Source of the DNA: DYRB01 sp963709645
GTDB lineage: Bacteria > Pseudomonadota > Gammaproteobacteria > Chromatiales > Chromatiaceae
Reading direction: 5' to 3'
Length of the DNA stretch: 64,000 bases
NCBI GenBank assembly: GCA_963709645.1
Contig: CAVPXP010000022.1
Location: 62,001-126,000 of the forward strand
In this document: positions 9,266 to 19,664 of the stretch, one piece after another
How positions within the stretch are numbered: position 1 is the stretch's first letter
How the letters are laid out: each line of letters opens with the position of its first letter
The notes under the pieces: model-generated
Database searches by the model: none
Told to the model about the DNA's origin: nothing
Seen by the model: only the letters and a program-made list of their open reading frames with translations
Position numbers and translations under genes: made by a program

Positions 9266-10012
9266 TTACGGCGCGGTGGAGCCCTCGGCCCAGAGGGGAT
9301 CCAGGGCCTCGATCAGCTTCGCGATTCGCTCCTTGGCCAGGTCGTCCAGGTTGATGAAACGTCCCCCGGCGATCAGGCCCCCGGCCTCGGACTCGTGTCG
9401 GATGTGCAGTATCTCGATGGTGCAGGAGGCCATCGGCTTGTTGTTGAGAAGCAGCACGCAATCGTCGAACGCGGCCCCCGCAAGCTCGATCTGATCCGTC
9501 CCCTGCGGAAGCGAGATGCCGACCCCGGCATTCGAGATGTCGTTCAGCGTGGCTTTCAGGGCCTTGCTTTGCGCCTTATCGCTGCGGCGCAGGATGACGT
9601 CGACCAAACCGAAGCAGGAGCCCCGTGGGTGCTCGCGCCTGGGCCATAGACGAATTCGAGAGGGGATGGCTAGATCGTAGCTGTTGCGCCGCCCCGAGAC
9701 GGCCCCTGCTACGGATGTCGCGAACACCAAATCGGCGCTCCGAATGGGGACAAAAACCTCGAGCTCACTGCCGACACGGATGTCGGTGCGACTTTCCTGG
9801 GCGGCGGCGACAGCGATTCGGAAAGTGCGGCGCCGTGCATCGACCCCAGTCGCATTGGCTATGAAAGAAAGGTTAACGCCGATCTCCTTGAAAAAGAGCA
9901 GATCCTTGCGCTCTGCGAGCTCGCCCAACATGCGCAATGTCTCTTCAAGGTCGGTGACCTCTCTGGTTTGTCGCTGCGCGGTGTCAACGGTCTCGCTGCT
10001 ATCTGCGGACAT
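9266..10012 (-). CDS. PilZ-domain protein, YcgR-like (probable c-di-GMP receptor)
   Basis: This 248-residue cytoplasmic protein has an N-terminal YcgR-like beta-barrel region, roughly residues 30-115, and a C-terminal PilZ domain. The PilZ signature is seen as closely spaced arginines (RLWPRREHPR) followed downstream by NDISNAGVGI, corresponding to RxxxR and (D/N)xSxxG. Family knowledge: these proteins bind cyclic di-GMP and often brake flagellar motors. No flagellar or diguanylate cyclase gene is nearby. Start ATG 10012 (MSADSSE) was chosen because the upstream in-frame extension has no family resemblance. Confidence 0.82.
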   Translation of the reverse strand: MSADSSETVDTAQRQTREVTDLEETLRMLGELAERKDLLFFKEIGVNLSFIANATGVDARRRTFRIAVAAAQESRTDIRVGSELEVFVPIRSADLVFATSVAGAVSGRRNSYDLAIPSRIRLWPRREHPRGSCFGLVDVILRRSDKAQSKALKATLNDISNAGVGISLPQGTDQIELAGAAFDDCVLLLNNKPMASCTIEILHIRHESEAGGLIAGGRFINLDDLAKERIAKLIEALDPLWAEGSTAP

Positions 10013-10629
10013 CGCCTTTCGCCCTCGTTGTCTTGGCGGAACCCCGTTGCCTGTCTCTTGACAGAGGGGCAGGACGATTGCCCGGCCCAGATCGGCTAGA
10101 GCTGGAGAATAGCCGCTGCGGCGCTCGGAAGACAGCATCCGAAGGTCGCCGGCGGAGAGGGACCCGTTCGGCCTCTTCCGGCGAAAAGTCATGTTGGAGA
10201 GCGGAACGACGTTTGGGCCGATTCCCACGGCCTCCCAGCCCTGCTTGAAACCGGGAAGGGATATAGGGCGATCGAAGGGGCCCAGCCGTTCGATCCCGAG
10301 AACTGGCCCGAGGTGCTGCGGTACGGCCGTGGCGCCCGTTCCATCCCCGCCCGTTCCGCGGGCGACCCGGAGCCCGCAAAAACGACCGGGTCCCGCCACC
10401 TTGAGACCCAGTCGCGCCTCCGGTGGCAGCGGCCGCAGGTTTCCTTTGCCCTACCCGGCACTCGCCAACACCTTGTTCCTTCGCGAGATTCCCCCCGCGA
10501 CCTTCGGCCCAACGCGCGCAAGTCCTTGACAATTTAGATGATCCTTGGTCCGATGATCGTCGGTCTGCCGCTTGTCGGTTGGATGGATCGCCGAACACAA
10601 CTTTGAACCTAATTGAATGAGGATCGCAA
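10013..10629. other. 617-bp divergent intergenic region
   Basis: This region lies between the divergent PilZ gene and the small Lys-rich gene. A possible -35 hexamer TTGACA occurs at 10526-10531 facing right, but no convincing -10 follows at 17 bp. Open frames here are low-complexity GC-rich shadows; no gene is called. Confidence 0.45.
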
Positions 10630-10794
10630 ATGGCTAAGCCCAACTACGCCTTCGAGAAGCGTCAGCGGGATCTCGCCAAGAAGCAAAAGAAAGAGGAAAA
10701 GCGGCAGAAGAAAGCTGGGGTGCCGGGCGATGGGGAGCCGGAGGCCCCATCGCCTCCGACCCCTGCCGATGACACGACCGTCGTCGGATCTTGA
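10630..10794 (+). CDS. small lysine-rich protein (54 aa)
   Basis: The short gene encodes MAKPNYAFEKRQRDLAKKQK followed by more Lys/Arg/Glu and an acidic Pro-rich tail ending TTVVGS. The N-terminal MAKPNY-x-xEKRQR-x-LAKK pattern is shared with very small conserved proteins of many proteobacteria. GAGGAT lies about 7 bases before the ATG, a good ribosome-binding site. The protein is about 30% Lys+Arg in its first half, which suggests nucleic-acid or ribosome contact, but no function is established. It stands alone, with more than 150 bp to the convergent ybbP-like gene. Confidence 0.75.
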   Translation: MAKPNYAFEKRQRDLAKKQKKEEKRQKKAGVPGDGEPEAPSPPTPADDTTVVGS

Positions 10795-10954
10795 CTCCGT
10801 ATGCCATTCGCTTTTGCAAATGGCCGTAGCCTGGGTTGAGGAGTGACTCCCCGCATGACGGCCCGAGGCGACAGTTTTTCGTCTCGGACAAACGGCGGAG
10901 GTCCTTTGCGTGGGCGGCAGGGACCTCACCCTTCAATGGGCAATTCCAACCAAG

Positions 10955-13452
10955 CTACCCCCGCCGCAGCCCCTCCAAGGGCGGCCGCACCAGCAAGGGG
11001 TAGGTGGCCAGGGTCCCGGCCAGGCCGATGAGAGCGGCGCTGCCGACCACCCCGAGGGCCCAGAGCCGAGGGTTGAAGGCAAACTCCAGGTCGAAGACCT
11101 GACCCGCGAGGAGCCAACTGGTCAACTGCGCGAAGGCCGACCCCAGGAGCCCGGCCAGCAGCCCAGCGACCGTGAACTCCACTGCCAGGGCCGCGAGCAG
11201 ATCTCTGCGCCCGGCCCCGAGGGCGCGCAGGACCGCATGCTCCCCCCGCCGCTGGGCTAGGGTGGCCTGGATCCCGGCCAGCATCACCAGCAGCCCGGCG
11301 CCCAGGGTGAACAGGAAGACGTACTCCACCGCGCTGGCCCCGCGCTCCATGACCCGCCGCACCTGGGCGAGGATGGCGTCCACGTCCAGCGGGGTGACCG
11401 AGGGCAGCCGCCGCTGGAGGTCTGCCATCACGGCCTCGCGCCCGGGCGGCAGGTGGTAGCTGGTGACGTAGCTTGCGGCCTCCGCGCCCAGGAGACCCGG
11501 CGGGGAGAGGACGAAGAAGTTGACGTTGAAGCTGTCCCAGCGGACGTGGCGCAGGCTGGTCACCGGAGCTGAGACCTCATGCCCGGAGACCCAGAAGGTC
11601 AGGCGGTCCCCGAGGCGGATGCCCAGGGTCTCGGCCAGGCCCTCCTCCACCGAAAATTGCTCTGGGACGTCCCCAGGTCCCCACCAGCGCCCCGCCACCA
11701 CCTGGTTGTCCGATTGGGGGCGCTCGGCGTAGCTCAGGTTGAACTCGCGCTCGGCCAGCCGCTGGGCGCGCGGGTTCTGGTAGGCCTCGGGGTCCACCGG
11801 GCGGTCGCCGATGTGGGTCAGCCTCCCGCGGACCATGGGCAGTATCCCGGAATCCTTCAGGCCGTGGGCCGCGAGGAAGTCACGCAGTGGACCCACGTCC
11901 TGTGGCTGGATGTTGATCAGGAAACGGTTGGGTGCGTCCGGGGCAGCCCCTGCTGCCAGGCCCGCAGCAGATCCACGCGGACCACCGCCAGGAGCAGCAG
12001 GGCCAGGACCCCGACCCCGAAGCCGGCGACCTGGAGCACCGCCCCCGCCGGGCGCCGGGTGAGGGCAGCCAGCCCCAGCCGCCAGACCCCACGGGTGCGC
12101 GGCTGGAACCAGGCCGCCAGCCGGATCAGGAGGAACACGGCGCCGACCAGGCCGAGCAGGGTCCCGGCCAGCCCGGCGAGCAGGCGCGCGGCGAGCTGGG
12201 CGTCCCCCGCCTGCCACCAGATCAACAGGGACAGCGCCGCGGCGGCGGCCAGGGTAGCGCCCAGGACGGAGGCGCGGGGGGTGCCGAGGTCACGGCGCAG
12301 GGCGCGCAGCGGCGGCACCCGCGCGAGCTGGATCAGGGGCGGCAGGGCGAACCCAAGCAGCGCGACCAGCCCGGTGATCAGCCCGACGCCGATGGGACCC
12401 GCGGACGGGGGTGGAAGGTCCTGCGCGAACAGGTCGCCGATGAGGGCGACCAGGCCCTGCTGGGTCAGGTACCCGAGCAGGGCCCCGGCCAGGCTGACCG
12501 CCAGCCCGAAGGCGAGCAGGCGCAGGACGAAAATACGGGTCAACAAATGCAGAGGGGCGCCGAGGCAGCGCATGACCGCGACGGCATCGGTCTGGCGCTC
12601 CACCAAGCGGCGGCTGGCAAGCGCGATGGCCGCTCCTGCCACCAGCAGGGTGACCAGCGTTGCCAGGCGCAGGAAGCGCGTCGCCCCGGCGATGGCTGTG
12701 GCAAGCTCTGGACGGGCGCGCTCCGGGTCCACGATCTGGGCGGTGCGCGGCAGCTGTCCCTGAGCCCAGTTGCGAAAGGCGTCCACCGCCGCGGCCTCCC
12801 CGGCCACCAAGAGCCGGTAGCGCACCCGGCTGACCGGGGTGACAAGGCCCGTGGTCGGTATGTCCGCCGCGTTGACGAGGAGCCGCGGGGCGAGCTGGAC
12901 CAGGTTGGCGCCCCGGTCGGGTTCATAAGCGAGGACCCGGGTCAGGCGCAGGCGGGTCTCGCCGAGTACGATCTCCGGCCCTTCGCTGGTCAGGGTCTCC
13001 AGCCCGAGCAGGGGCAGCAGGCGTGCCTCTGCCCAGACTTCCCCCGGGGCGGGCCCGCCCGCCACGTCCGCCTCTGGGGCGCCGGGAGCCGGCTGCACGC
13101 GCAGGCGACCGCGCAGCGGATAGCCAGGGCCCCCTGCCTTGACTTGCACCAGTTGGGTCGTCTCTCCGGCCAGGACCACGCTGGGGAACTCGAGGGTCGT
13201 CGTGCTAACCAGGCCGAGAGACTGGGCCCGATCCGAGAACGCCGCGGGTATCGGGCGGCCGTCGTCCACCGCCAGGTCCGAAGCGATCAGCTCGCCGCCC
13301 TGGCGCTGCATGGCGCGCTCGACCCGGTCGCCGAAGAACGCGACCGTGGTCATGGCCGCCACGGTCAGGGCCAGGGCCGCCGCCAGGAGGTAGAGCTCGC
13401 CGCTGCGCCAGTCCCGCAGCAGCAGGCGCAGGGCCAGGCGCCAGGCAGTCAC
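10955..13452 (-). pseudogene. ABC transporter permease YbbP-like, single frameshift
   Basis: The gene starts at GTG 13452, overlapping the ybbA stop in a GTGA tetranucleotide. The first frame encodes about 500 residues (FtsX permease, TM1 near residue 20, then a large periplasmic part and TM segments). It runs out at about 11917, and the matching continuation (PDAPNRFLINIQPQDV) is one frame over. One missing C in the C/G run at about 11938-11944 explains this: repair gives WQQGLPPDAPNRF and an 832-residue protein, normal for YbbP. The C-terminal FtsX domain contains HAVLRALGAGRRD. YbbA/YbbP homologues form a putative ABC exporter of unknown substrate. The indel may be a sequencing error. Confidence 0.82.
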
Positions 13453-14138
13453 GCCAGGGTCTCCAGGTGCCCGCCGCGCATCGCCAGCCGGCGGTCGCAG
13501 CGGCTGGCCAGGCGCGGGTCGTGGGTGACCAGGACCAAGGCTGCGCCGGCGGCGTTGCGCAGGTCGAACAGGAGGTCGATCACCTGCTCCCCGGTCTCCT
13601 GGTCGAGGTTTCCGGTGGGCTCGTCGGCGAACAGGATCTGCGGGCGCGGTGCGAAGGCGCGGGCGATCGCCACACGCTGCTGCTCGCCGCCGGAGAGCGT
13701 GCGCGGGTAGTGGGCGGCGCGGGCGGTCAGACCCACCCGGTCCAGCGCAGCCTGGGCGATGGGCCCAGGCTGCGCCATGCCGCCAAGCTCCAGGGGGAGC
13801 AGGACGTTTTCCAGGGCAGTGAGGGTCGGCAGGAGCTGGAAGTCCTGGAAGACGAAGCCGACGCGGCCGTTGCGCAGGGCCGCCCGACCGTCCTCTGAAA
13901 GACCCCCCAGCGACTGGCCGCAAAGCCAGACCTCACCCTGGGTCGGCTGATCCAACCCGGCCAGGAGCCCGAGCAGGGTGGACTTGCCCGAGCCGGAGGC
14001 CCCGAGGATGGCCACCGCCTCGCCGGGCTTCACGCCGAGATCCAGGGCATGCAGAATGGTCAGATGCCCCCCGGGGCCCGTGACCTCCCTGCCCAGCCCG
14101 GCGGCCCGGGCGACATCTGCGACGGAGTCTGTTGACAT
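13449..14138 (-). CDS. ybbA: ABC transporter ATP-binding protein YbbA
   Basis: This 229-residue ATPase is of the LolD/MacB/YbbA class. It has Walker A GASGSGKST, Q-loop FVFQDFQLLPT, signature LSGGEQQRVAIARA, Walker B ILFADEPTGNLD and the switch His in VTHDPRL. AGGAG is 10 bases upstream of ATG 14138. The start codon shares the palindrome CATG with the start of the divergent tesA gene. Downstream it overlaps the ybbP-like permease by 4 bp, so the two are translated together. The E. coli locus has the same tesA / ybbA-ybbP arrangement. Confidence 0.92.
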   Translation of the reverse strand: MSTDSVADVARAAGLGREVTGPGGHLTILHALDLGVKPGEAVAILGASGSGKSTLLGLLAGLDQPTQGEVWLCGQSLGGLSEDGRAALRNGRVGFVFQDFQLLPTLTALENVLLPLELGGMAQPGPIAQAALDRVGLTARAAHYPRTLSGGEQQRVAIARAFAPRPQILFADEPTGNLDQETGEQVIDLLFDLRNAAGAALVLVTHDPRLASRCDRRLAMRGGHLETLA

Positions 14139-14772
14139 GATGAGGATGCTCCTGTTTGCCGGGATGCTGCTGCCCGCTGCCCTAGGCGCGGCCACCGAGC
14201 CCCCAGCCGTCGTCGTGCTCGGGGATAGCCTGAGTGCCGCCTACGGGCTGCCCACGGAGCGCGGTTGGGTGGCGCTCCTGGGGACGCGGCTGACGGATGC
14301 CGGTCTGGCGTACCGCGTCGTCAACGCCAGCATCTCGGGGGATACGACCGGGGGCGGCCTGACCCGTCTCCCGCAAGTTCTGGAACGCGAGCGCCCGGCG
14401 TTGGTCGTCATCGCCCTGGGTGCCAATGACGGTCTTCGCGGCATCCCCCTTGGGCAGATCGAAAACAACCTGAAGGCGCTGGTGCGCCTGGCCCGGGGCG
14501 CCGGGGCCGAGGTCCTCTTGGTCGGGGTGCGCCTGCCGCCAAACTACGGTGCGGCCTACACGGAGGGCTTTCAAGCAACCTTGCGGGGGGTTGCGGACGC
14601 GGAGCAGGTCCCCTTGGTGCCCGACCTTCTTGTCGGCGTCGCGGACGACTGGCGCCTCATGCAGGCCGACGGGCTGCACCCCACGGCGGAGGCCCAGCCC
14701 AGGATATTGGAGAATGTTTGGCCAGGACTTGAGCCTCTACTCGGGCCCCTGTCAGAGCAGGCCGACCGCTGA
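14137..14772 (+). CDS. tesA: arylesterase / acyl-CoA thioesterase I TesA (SGNH hydrolase)
   Basis: This protein of about 211 residues has a signal peptide (MMRMLLFAGMLLPAALGA) and SGNH-hydrolase blocks: GDSLSAAYGL with the nucleophile Ser, NASISGDTTGGGL with the oxyanion Gly, LGANDG with the Asn, and DGLHPTAEAQ with the catalytic Asp and His. It is a periplasmic lysophospholipase/thioesterase/arylesterase. Starts at 14137 or 14140 both fit GGAG at 14124-14127. The first shares the CATG with the divergent ybbA start, so the promoters of both genes must lie inside the opposite coding sequence. Confidence 0.92.
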   Translation: MMRMLLFAGMLLPAALGAATEPPAVVVLGDSLSAAYGLPTERGWVALLGTRLTDAGLAYRVVNASISGDTTGGGLTRLPQVLERERPALVVIALGANDGLRGIPLGQIENNLKALVRLARGAGAEVLLVGVRLPPNYGAAYTEGFQATLRGVADAEQVPLVPDLLVGVADDWRLMQADGLHPTAEAQPRILENVWPGLEPLLGPLSEQADR

Positions 14773-14874
14773 AGCGGCGGTTCTTGATGGAGTTTCCTGG
14801 GTGCCAGACCACATAACCGGACGCGGTCTGCGGCAGGCAGATGGCCGCGCCCGATCACCAGTCAGGAGTCATAC

Positions 14875-16002
14875 ATGCATCGCATCACCATCGTGGGTTG
14901 CGGGTTCGCCGCCCTCACCGCCGTCCAGCGAATCAGGCAGGCCAGCCCCCAGAGCGAGATCACCCTGGTCAGCCCCAGGGCGGAGTTCGTCTACTATCCG
15001 GGACTGATCTGGGTCCCCTCGGGGCTGCGTAGCGGCGACGACCTTTGCTTGCCGCTCCAGAGCTTCTTCCGGCGCATGGGCGTGACCCATGTGGCGGGTG
15101 AGGCGACCGGACTGCGCGAGGGCGGGCGCTTGCTCGACACCACCTCGGGCGAGGTCGCCAACGACGGGCTCATCATCGCCAGCGGCGGGCGCTTCCTGAA
15201 GAAGCTGCCTGGGATCGAGCACGCCCTGACCCCTTGCGAGGGGATCGCCGCGGCGCAACAGATCCGCGACCGGCTGCGGGCCATGGACGGGGGCGCCATC
15301 GCCATGGGCTTTGCCGGCAACCCCCAAGAGCCCAGCGCCATGCGCGGCGGGCCCATCTTCGAGTTCCTGTTCGGCATCGAGGCGCAGTTGCGCAAGGAGC
15401 GCCGGCGCGACCGCTTCCAGATCACCTTCTTCTCCCCCGCGGACAAGCCCGGCAACCGCCTGGGTCCCAAGGCGGTGACCGGGCTCATGGACGAGATGCG
15501 CAAGCGCGACATCCGCACCCACCTGGGGCACAAGCTCAAGGGGTTCAGCGAGAGCAAGGTCACCACCGAGGGCGGCGAGTTTCCGGCCGACCTGATCATT
15601 TTCATGCCCGGCATGACCGGCAACGCCTGGTTCGACAACACCGATCTGCCCCGCTCCCCCGGCGGGCTCATCGCAGCAGACGGGCATTGCAAGGTCGCGG
15701 GGTTCGAGCGGATCTACGTCGCGGGCGACTCCGGCAGCTTCCCCGGACCGGACTGGATGCCTAAACAGGCGCACATGGCCGACCTGCAGGCCCGCGCCGC
15801 GGCCTTCAATCTGCTGGCGGAGCTGCAAGGCCAGGCCCCGACCAAGACCTTCAAGGTCGAGCTGGTGTGCATCGTGGACGCCAACGACCGCGGCATGCTG
15901 GTTGCCCGGACCGAAACCCGCAGCCTGGTGCTGCCGGCCATGCGCGCCTTCCATTGGATGAAGCGCGGATTCGAGTGGTGGTATCTGCGGCAGTACCGCT
16001 GA
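14875..16002 (+). CDS. SQR-like FAD-dependent pyridine nucleotide-disulfide oxidoreductase
   Basis: This 375-residue flavoprotein has a Rossmann FAD motif (ITIVGCGFAALTA, residues 4-16), a second dinucleotide fold and a C-terminal FAD-binding motif IYVAGDSGSFPGPDW. Size and fold match the sulfide:quinone oxidoreductase/flavocytochrome c sulfide dehydrogenase group. Two cysteines, C121 (TPCEG) and C332 (ELVCIVD), lie where SQRs carry the first and third redox cysteines; the usual middle cysteine is not evident. This resembles divergent SQR types. A sulfide-oxidising role would suit a purple sulfur bacterium but is inferred. No signal peptide is seen, as for SQRs generally. The gene is monocistronic by spacing. 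Confidence 0.72.
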   Translation: MHRITIVGCGFAALTAVQRIRQASPQSEITLVSPRAEFVYYPGLIWVPSGLRSGDDLCLPLQSFFRRMGVTHVAGEATGLREGGRLLDTTSGEVANDGLIIASGGRFLKKLPGIEHALTPCEGIAAAQQIRDRLRAMDGGAIAMGFAGNPQEPSAMRGGPIFEFLFGIEAQLRKERRRDRFQITFFSPADKPGNRLGPKAVTGLMDEMRKRDIRTHLGHKLKGFSESKVTTEGGEFPADLIIFMPGMTGNAWFDNTDLPRSPGGLIAADGHCKVAGFERIYVAGDSGSFPGPDWMPKQAHMADLQARAAAFNLLAELQGQAPTKTFKVELVCIVDANDRGMLVARTETRSLVLPAMRAFHWMKRGFEWWYLRQYR

Positions 16003-16117
16003 GGCGGATGCCGCGGTGGATGCCTTTGGGGCCCGCCGGGATGTCGGGGTGAGGAAGGCATTTGGGGTCGCAGGCGACCCGGAGCGCGACCGGGACCTCT
16101 ACGTCCGTGGGCCGTAA

Positions 16118-17212
16118 TCACTGGCCCGCTGCGTTTCGTCCCCGATGCCAATGCCGCCAGGCCAGGACCACTAGGGTGACGGCGATCAGCGGCAAGACGA
16201 AACCGCCCATCGCCATACTGTAGCCCGGCAGGGCGTCGTGCCCCGTGGCGCGCAGGAACAGATACAGCGCATAGGCGGCGTAGAGGGCCAGGAACAAGGC
16301 CCCCTCCCATCGCGCAATCTCGCTGCCCGTGAAAAACACCGGCAGGCACGCGACGGTCACGGCAACCATGACCGGAATGTCGAAGGCCAGCATGGCTTGG
16401 GGCACCGGCAGGTCGGCGGGCGCGACGGTAGCGGAAACGCCCAGCACGGCCAGGATATTGAAGATGTTGCTTCCGACTACGTTGCCCACGGCGATGTCGC
16501 GCTCCCCGCGCAGTGCGGCCATGATGGAGGTCGCCACTTCCGGCAAGGAGGTGCCCGCGGCGACGATGGTCAGGCCAATGACCAGCTCGCTGACGCCCAA
16601 CGCCGTGGCGAACGCCACCGCGGCCTCCACCAGCCACCGCGCGCCGAGCACCAGCAGGGCGAACCCGGCCAGAATCAGCAGCACCTGAACGCCCCAATGG
16701 GCGTCCAGGCCCGTCGGCTTGCTGGCAAAGGCGGCGCTGTACTCGGCATCCACCTGCGCCTGGGCGGCGGCGGTCTCGCGCCGGCTCTGGCGCACCAGCA
16801 AGACGGTGTATGCGACGACCAGGAAGGCCAGCAGAGCCCCTTCCCAGCGCCCGATGCCGCCGTCCGCCGCCAGCACCCAGAGCAGCAGCGAGACACCGAT
16901 CATGATCGGAACCTCCTGGCGGATGAGTTGCTGATTCACCACCAGAGGCACGATCAGGGCTGATGCACCCAAGATCAGCAGAACATTGAAGATGTTGCTG
17001 CCGACGACGTTGCCCAGGGCAATGTCCACCTGACCGGCCCAGGCCGATTGCACCGACACGGCCATTTCCGGCGCGCTGGTGCCGAAGGCCACGACGGTGA
17101 GGCCCACCACCAGGGGCGAGATGCCGAAGGACAGGGCGAGCTTGGAAGCGCCGCGCACGAGCAGCTCGGCACCGAGGACCAGGGCCGCGAGGCCCAGGAC
17201 GAACCATAGCAT
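16118..17212 (-). CDS. calcium/sodium antiporter (CaCA family, YrbG-like)
   Basis: This 364-residue membrane protein has the internal duplication of K+-independent Na+/Ca2+ exchangers. The two alpha repeats each contain GNVVGSNIFN, preceded by VAFGTSAPE in the first and VAAGTSLPE in the second, with ten hydrophobic segments overall and a cytoplasmic loop at about residues 130-170. It starts 10 bp after the cbbO stop on the same strand, so it is very probably the last gene of the cbb operon. Its connection to carbon fixation is not established; Ca2+ or Na+ homeostasis is the family role. Confidence 0.9.
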   Translation of the reverse strand: MLWFVLGLAALVLGAELLVRGASKLALSFGISPLVVGLTVVAFGTSAPEMAVSVQSAWAGQVDIALGNVVGSNIFNVLLILGASALIVPLVVNQQLIRQEVPIMIGVSLLLWVLAADGGIGRWEGALLAFLVVAYTVLLVRQSRRETAAAQAQVDAEYSAAFASKPTGLDAHWGVQVLLILAGFALLVLGARWLVEAAVAFATALGVSELVIGLTIVAAGTSLPEVATSIMAALRGERDIAVGNVVGSNIFNILAVLGVSATVAPADLPVPQAMLAFDIPVMVAVTVACLPVFFTGSEIARWEGALFLALYAAYALYLFLRATGHDALPGYSMAMGGFVLPLIAVTLVVLAWRHWHRGRNAAGQ

Positions 17213-17222
17213 CGAATTCCCC

Positions 17223-19593
17223 CTAGCCCGTCAGCGCGGCAAAGACCGCGGGCAGGCGCTCCGGCAATTTCTCGACGTGATCGACGATAGAGTAGTTGTT
17301 CTCGCCGAAGATGCGCGCCACGTAGCGGTCGGCCTGGGGGTCGAGGGTGAGGCAGTAGGTGTGGATGCCCTGCATGCGCAGGTCCTCCACCGCCTTCTTG
17401 GCGTCGTGGCGCAGGTACTGGGGGTCGCGCTCGTCGATGTCCGCGGGCTCGCCGTCGGTGATCAGCAGCACTAGGCGCTTGGTGGCGCTCTGCTGGGTCA
17501 GGTGCCAGCCGGCATGGCGCAGGGCCGCGCCCATGCGGGTGGACAGGCCCCCCTGCATCCCCGCCAGTCGGGACTTTGGCTCGTCGTCGTAGGGCTGCTC
17601 GAAGTCCTTGAAGCGGTAGTACTGGACGTCGTGGCGCCCGTCCGAGGCGAAGCCGTGGACGGCGAAGGCGTCGCCGATGCAGTCGATGGCCCAGGCCAGG
17701 AGGCCGGTGGCCTCGCGGGTGAGCTGGATGATGGTCGGGCTGTCCGGGTCGTCCTTGTCGATGTGCTCGTTGGTGGACTCGGACAGGTCCATGAGCACCA
17801 CGATGGCCAGGTCGCGCAGGTGGCGGGTGATGCGGATGTTGATGCGCGGGTCGGGCATGATGCCGCGACGGATGTCGATCATGGCCCGCACCGCGGCGTT
17901 GAGGTCCAGCTCCTCGCCCTCCTCGTAGCCGCGCCGGCGCACGATCCCCTGGGGCTGCATTGCGTCGATCAGGTGGCGGATGCGGCTGGCGATGGGCTTG
18001 TGCTTGGTGAGGATCTCGTCCATCGCCTCCGGGTCGCCCTTGGGCTGACGCCGTTCGATCACCGTGGCCCAGTCCGGGCGGTAGAGCTGCACCTGGTAGT
18101 CCCACTCCTGGTAGTGATAGGGCTCGGAGACCGGCTCCTTGCCCCACATCTCGTTGAAGCAGACCCCCTCGTCCTCGTAGGGGAAGAACTCGGTGGCGCA
18201 GACCCAGACCTCCTGGGCGTCGTCGCCGGCCAGCTCGCAGTCCACCTCGTTGGCCATCTCCATGACGGAGACGTACTTGCGCACCTGTTGCTGGGAGGCG
18301 GGCAGGTAGTCGACGCCCTGTGCCAGCGAACAGGTTCTCGGAGAAGTCCCAGACGTAGCGGTTGTCGTCCCGGTAGGGGATGGGCCAGTTCTCCAGCACG
18401 CGCAGGTTGGGCAGCGCGACGCTGCTGAACGCAGGCGTTGTAGAAGGTCGACGCCGGCGTCCCAGCTGATCCGGTTGTCCTCCGGGCGCTCGGCGAACGC
18501 CTTGCGGAAGTCCGCCGCCGTGTCGTTGATCAGCGCCTGCTCGTCCCGGTAGTCCGGGTCCAGCAGGGCCTGGGCCATGCGCATCATCAGGTCCATCATC
18601 GGGTGCAGTTCCCGGACCTCGTCGTTCGGTGTCAGCGGGGCGGTGAAGAACGGCAGCCAGAGCTTGCGCAGGCCGGGGAAATCGCGGATGGCCAGCCCCT
18701 CCACCCGGGCGTCCTCGAACAGCTCGATGAACTTCATCTGGGCCGGGGAGAGCTGCTCGGCGCTGATGGGCTTTGTGGTGTAGACCATGTGGGCGGCGCA
18801 GTGGGCCGCGGCGGCGCGGTAGGTCTCCATGCCCGGAGATGCCGCGGAAGGCGTCGAAGGCGTCCGGCAGGTGGATCTGGAAGTCCTCGATGAAGGGTTT
18901 GAGCCCCTGGCGGGTCTCGTAGTCGCCGGAGGTGGGGCGCATGAAGAAGGCCCGCGCCCACAGGGCCCGCAGATAGAAGTTCAGCTTGCGCTGGTTGTCG
19001 ACGAACAGGGTGCCGCGGCGCTCCTTCTGCAGCACGGCCTGGGAGGATTCGGTCTTGAGCCCGAAGTAGGCCATCTGACCGTCCAGGTCGCGCGGGTGGG
19101 CCTGGGCGCCCCACAGGGCCCAGCGGCGCAGTCCGCCCAGGGTGAGCTTGGACAGCAGCTCGTCCATGTTCTCCATCATGGGGCGCAGGCCCCGCGGGGC
19201 CTTGCCGGCGAGCTGATGGAGCAGGTTGAGATAGCCGCGCATCACGTCCGCGTCGCCGAGGCGGCTGGCCGCCAGGGGCATGTTGGCCATGATCAGGGTG
19301 ATGACGGTGCCCGAGGTGTGGGAGGAGAGCTTCATCAGGGCGCTGACGATGTCCGGGACGATGTCCTCGCCGACCTCCTTGGCCACGCCGGGCATCTCCT
19401 GGATGTAGGTGAGGATCAGGTCCTCGCCCTTGTTCAGGGTGCACATGGCCTTCATGCCGGTGAGGTAGTGGTCGAGCCCCTGGGGGGACATGACCCGGGC
19501 CGCCTCGTGATAGCTCGACTCGAGCGCCTGCTTGTGCGGATGGTCCGGGTCGGTCTTGAGACAGGAGACGTATTCGCTGAAATCAATGGACAT
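17223..19593 (-). pseudogene. cbbO: CbbO, RuBisCO activase von Willebrand A subunit (frameshifts)
   Basis: Start ATG 19593 (MSIDFSEYVSCLK). About 254 residues are read in the first frame to about 18834, where an extra base shifts the frame. Two more extra bases occur at about 18430-18445, leaving the middle piece (SSVALPNLRVLENW) in the original frame, and a fourth at about 18316. Removing all four gives a continuous 788-residue CbbO/NorD-like protein. Its C-terminal vWA domain carries the MIDAS motif DLSES near residue 600, and DGEPAD follows. Family knowledge: CbbO is the substrate adaptor of the CbbQO AAA+ RuBisCO activase. The sequence between indels is clean, without stop substitutions. 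Confidence 0.85.
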
Positions 19594-19664
19594 GGGTATC
19601 ACCGGGTGTGTCTGGCTGGGCGCGCGCGCCCCGTGATCGGGACCTTCGATGTTGGGTCCGGCCG

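Noticed and set aside
11932..13710. Long open frame on the plus strand opposite the ybbP-like gene
   Set aside because: It is a Gln/Arg/Pro-rich antisense shadow typical of high-GC coding DNA, with no domain resemblance.
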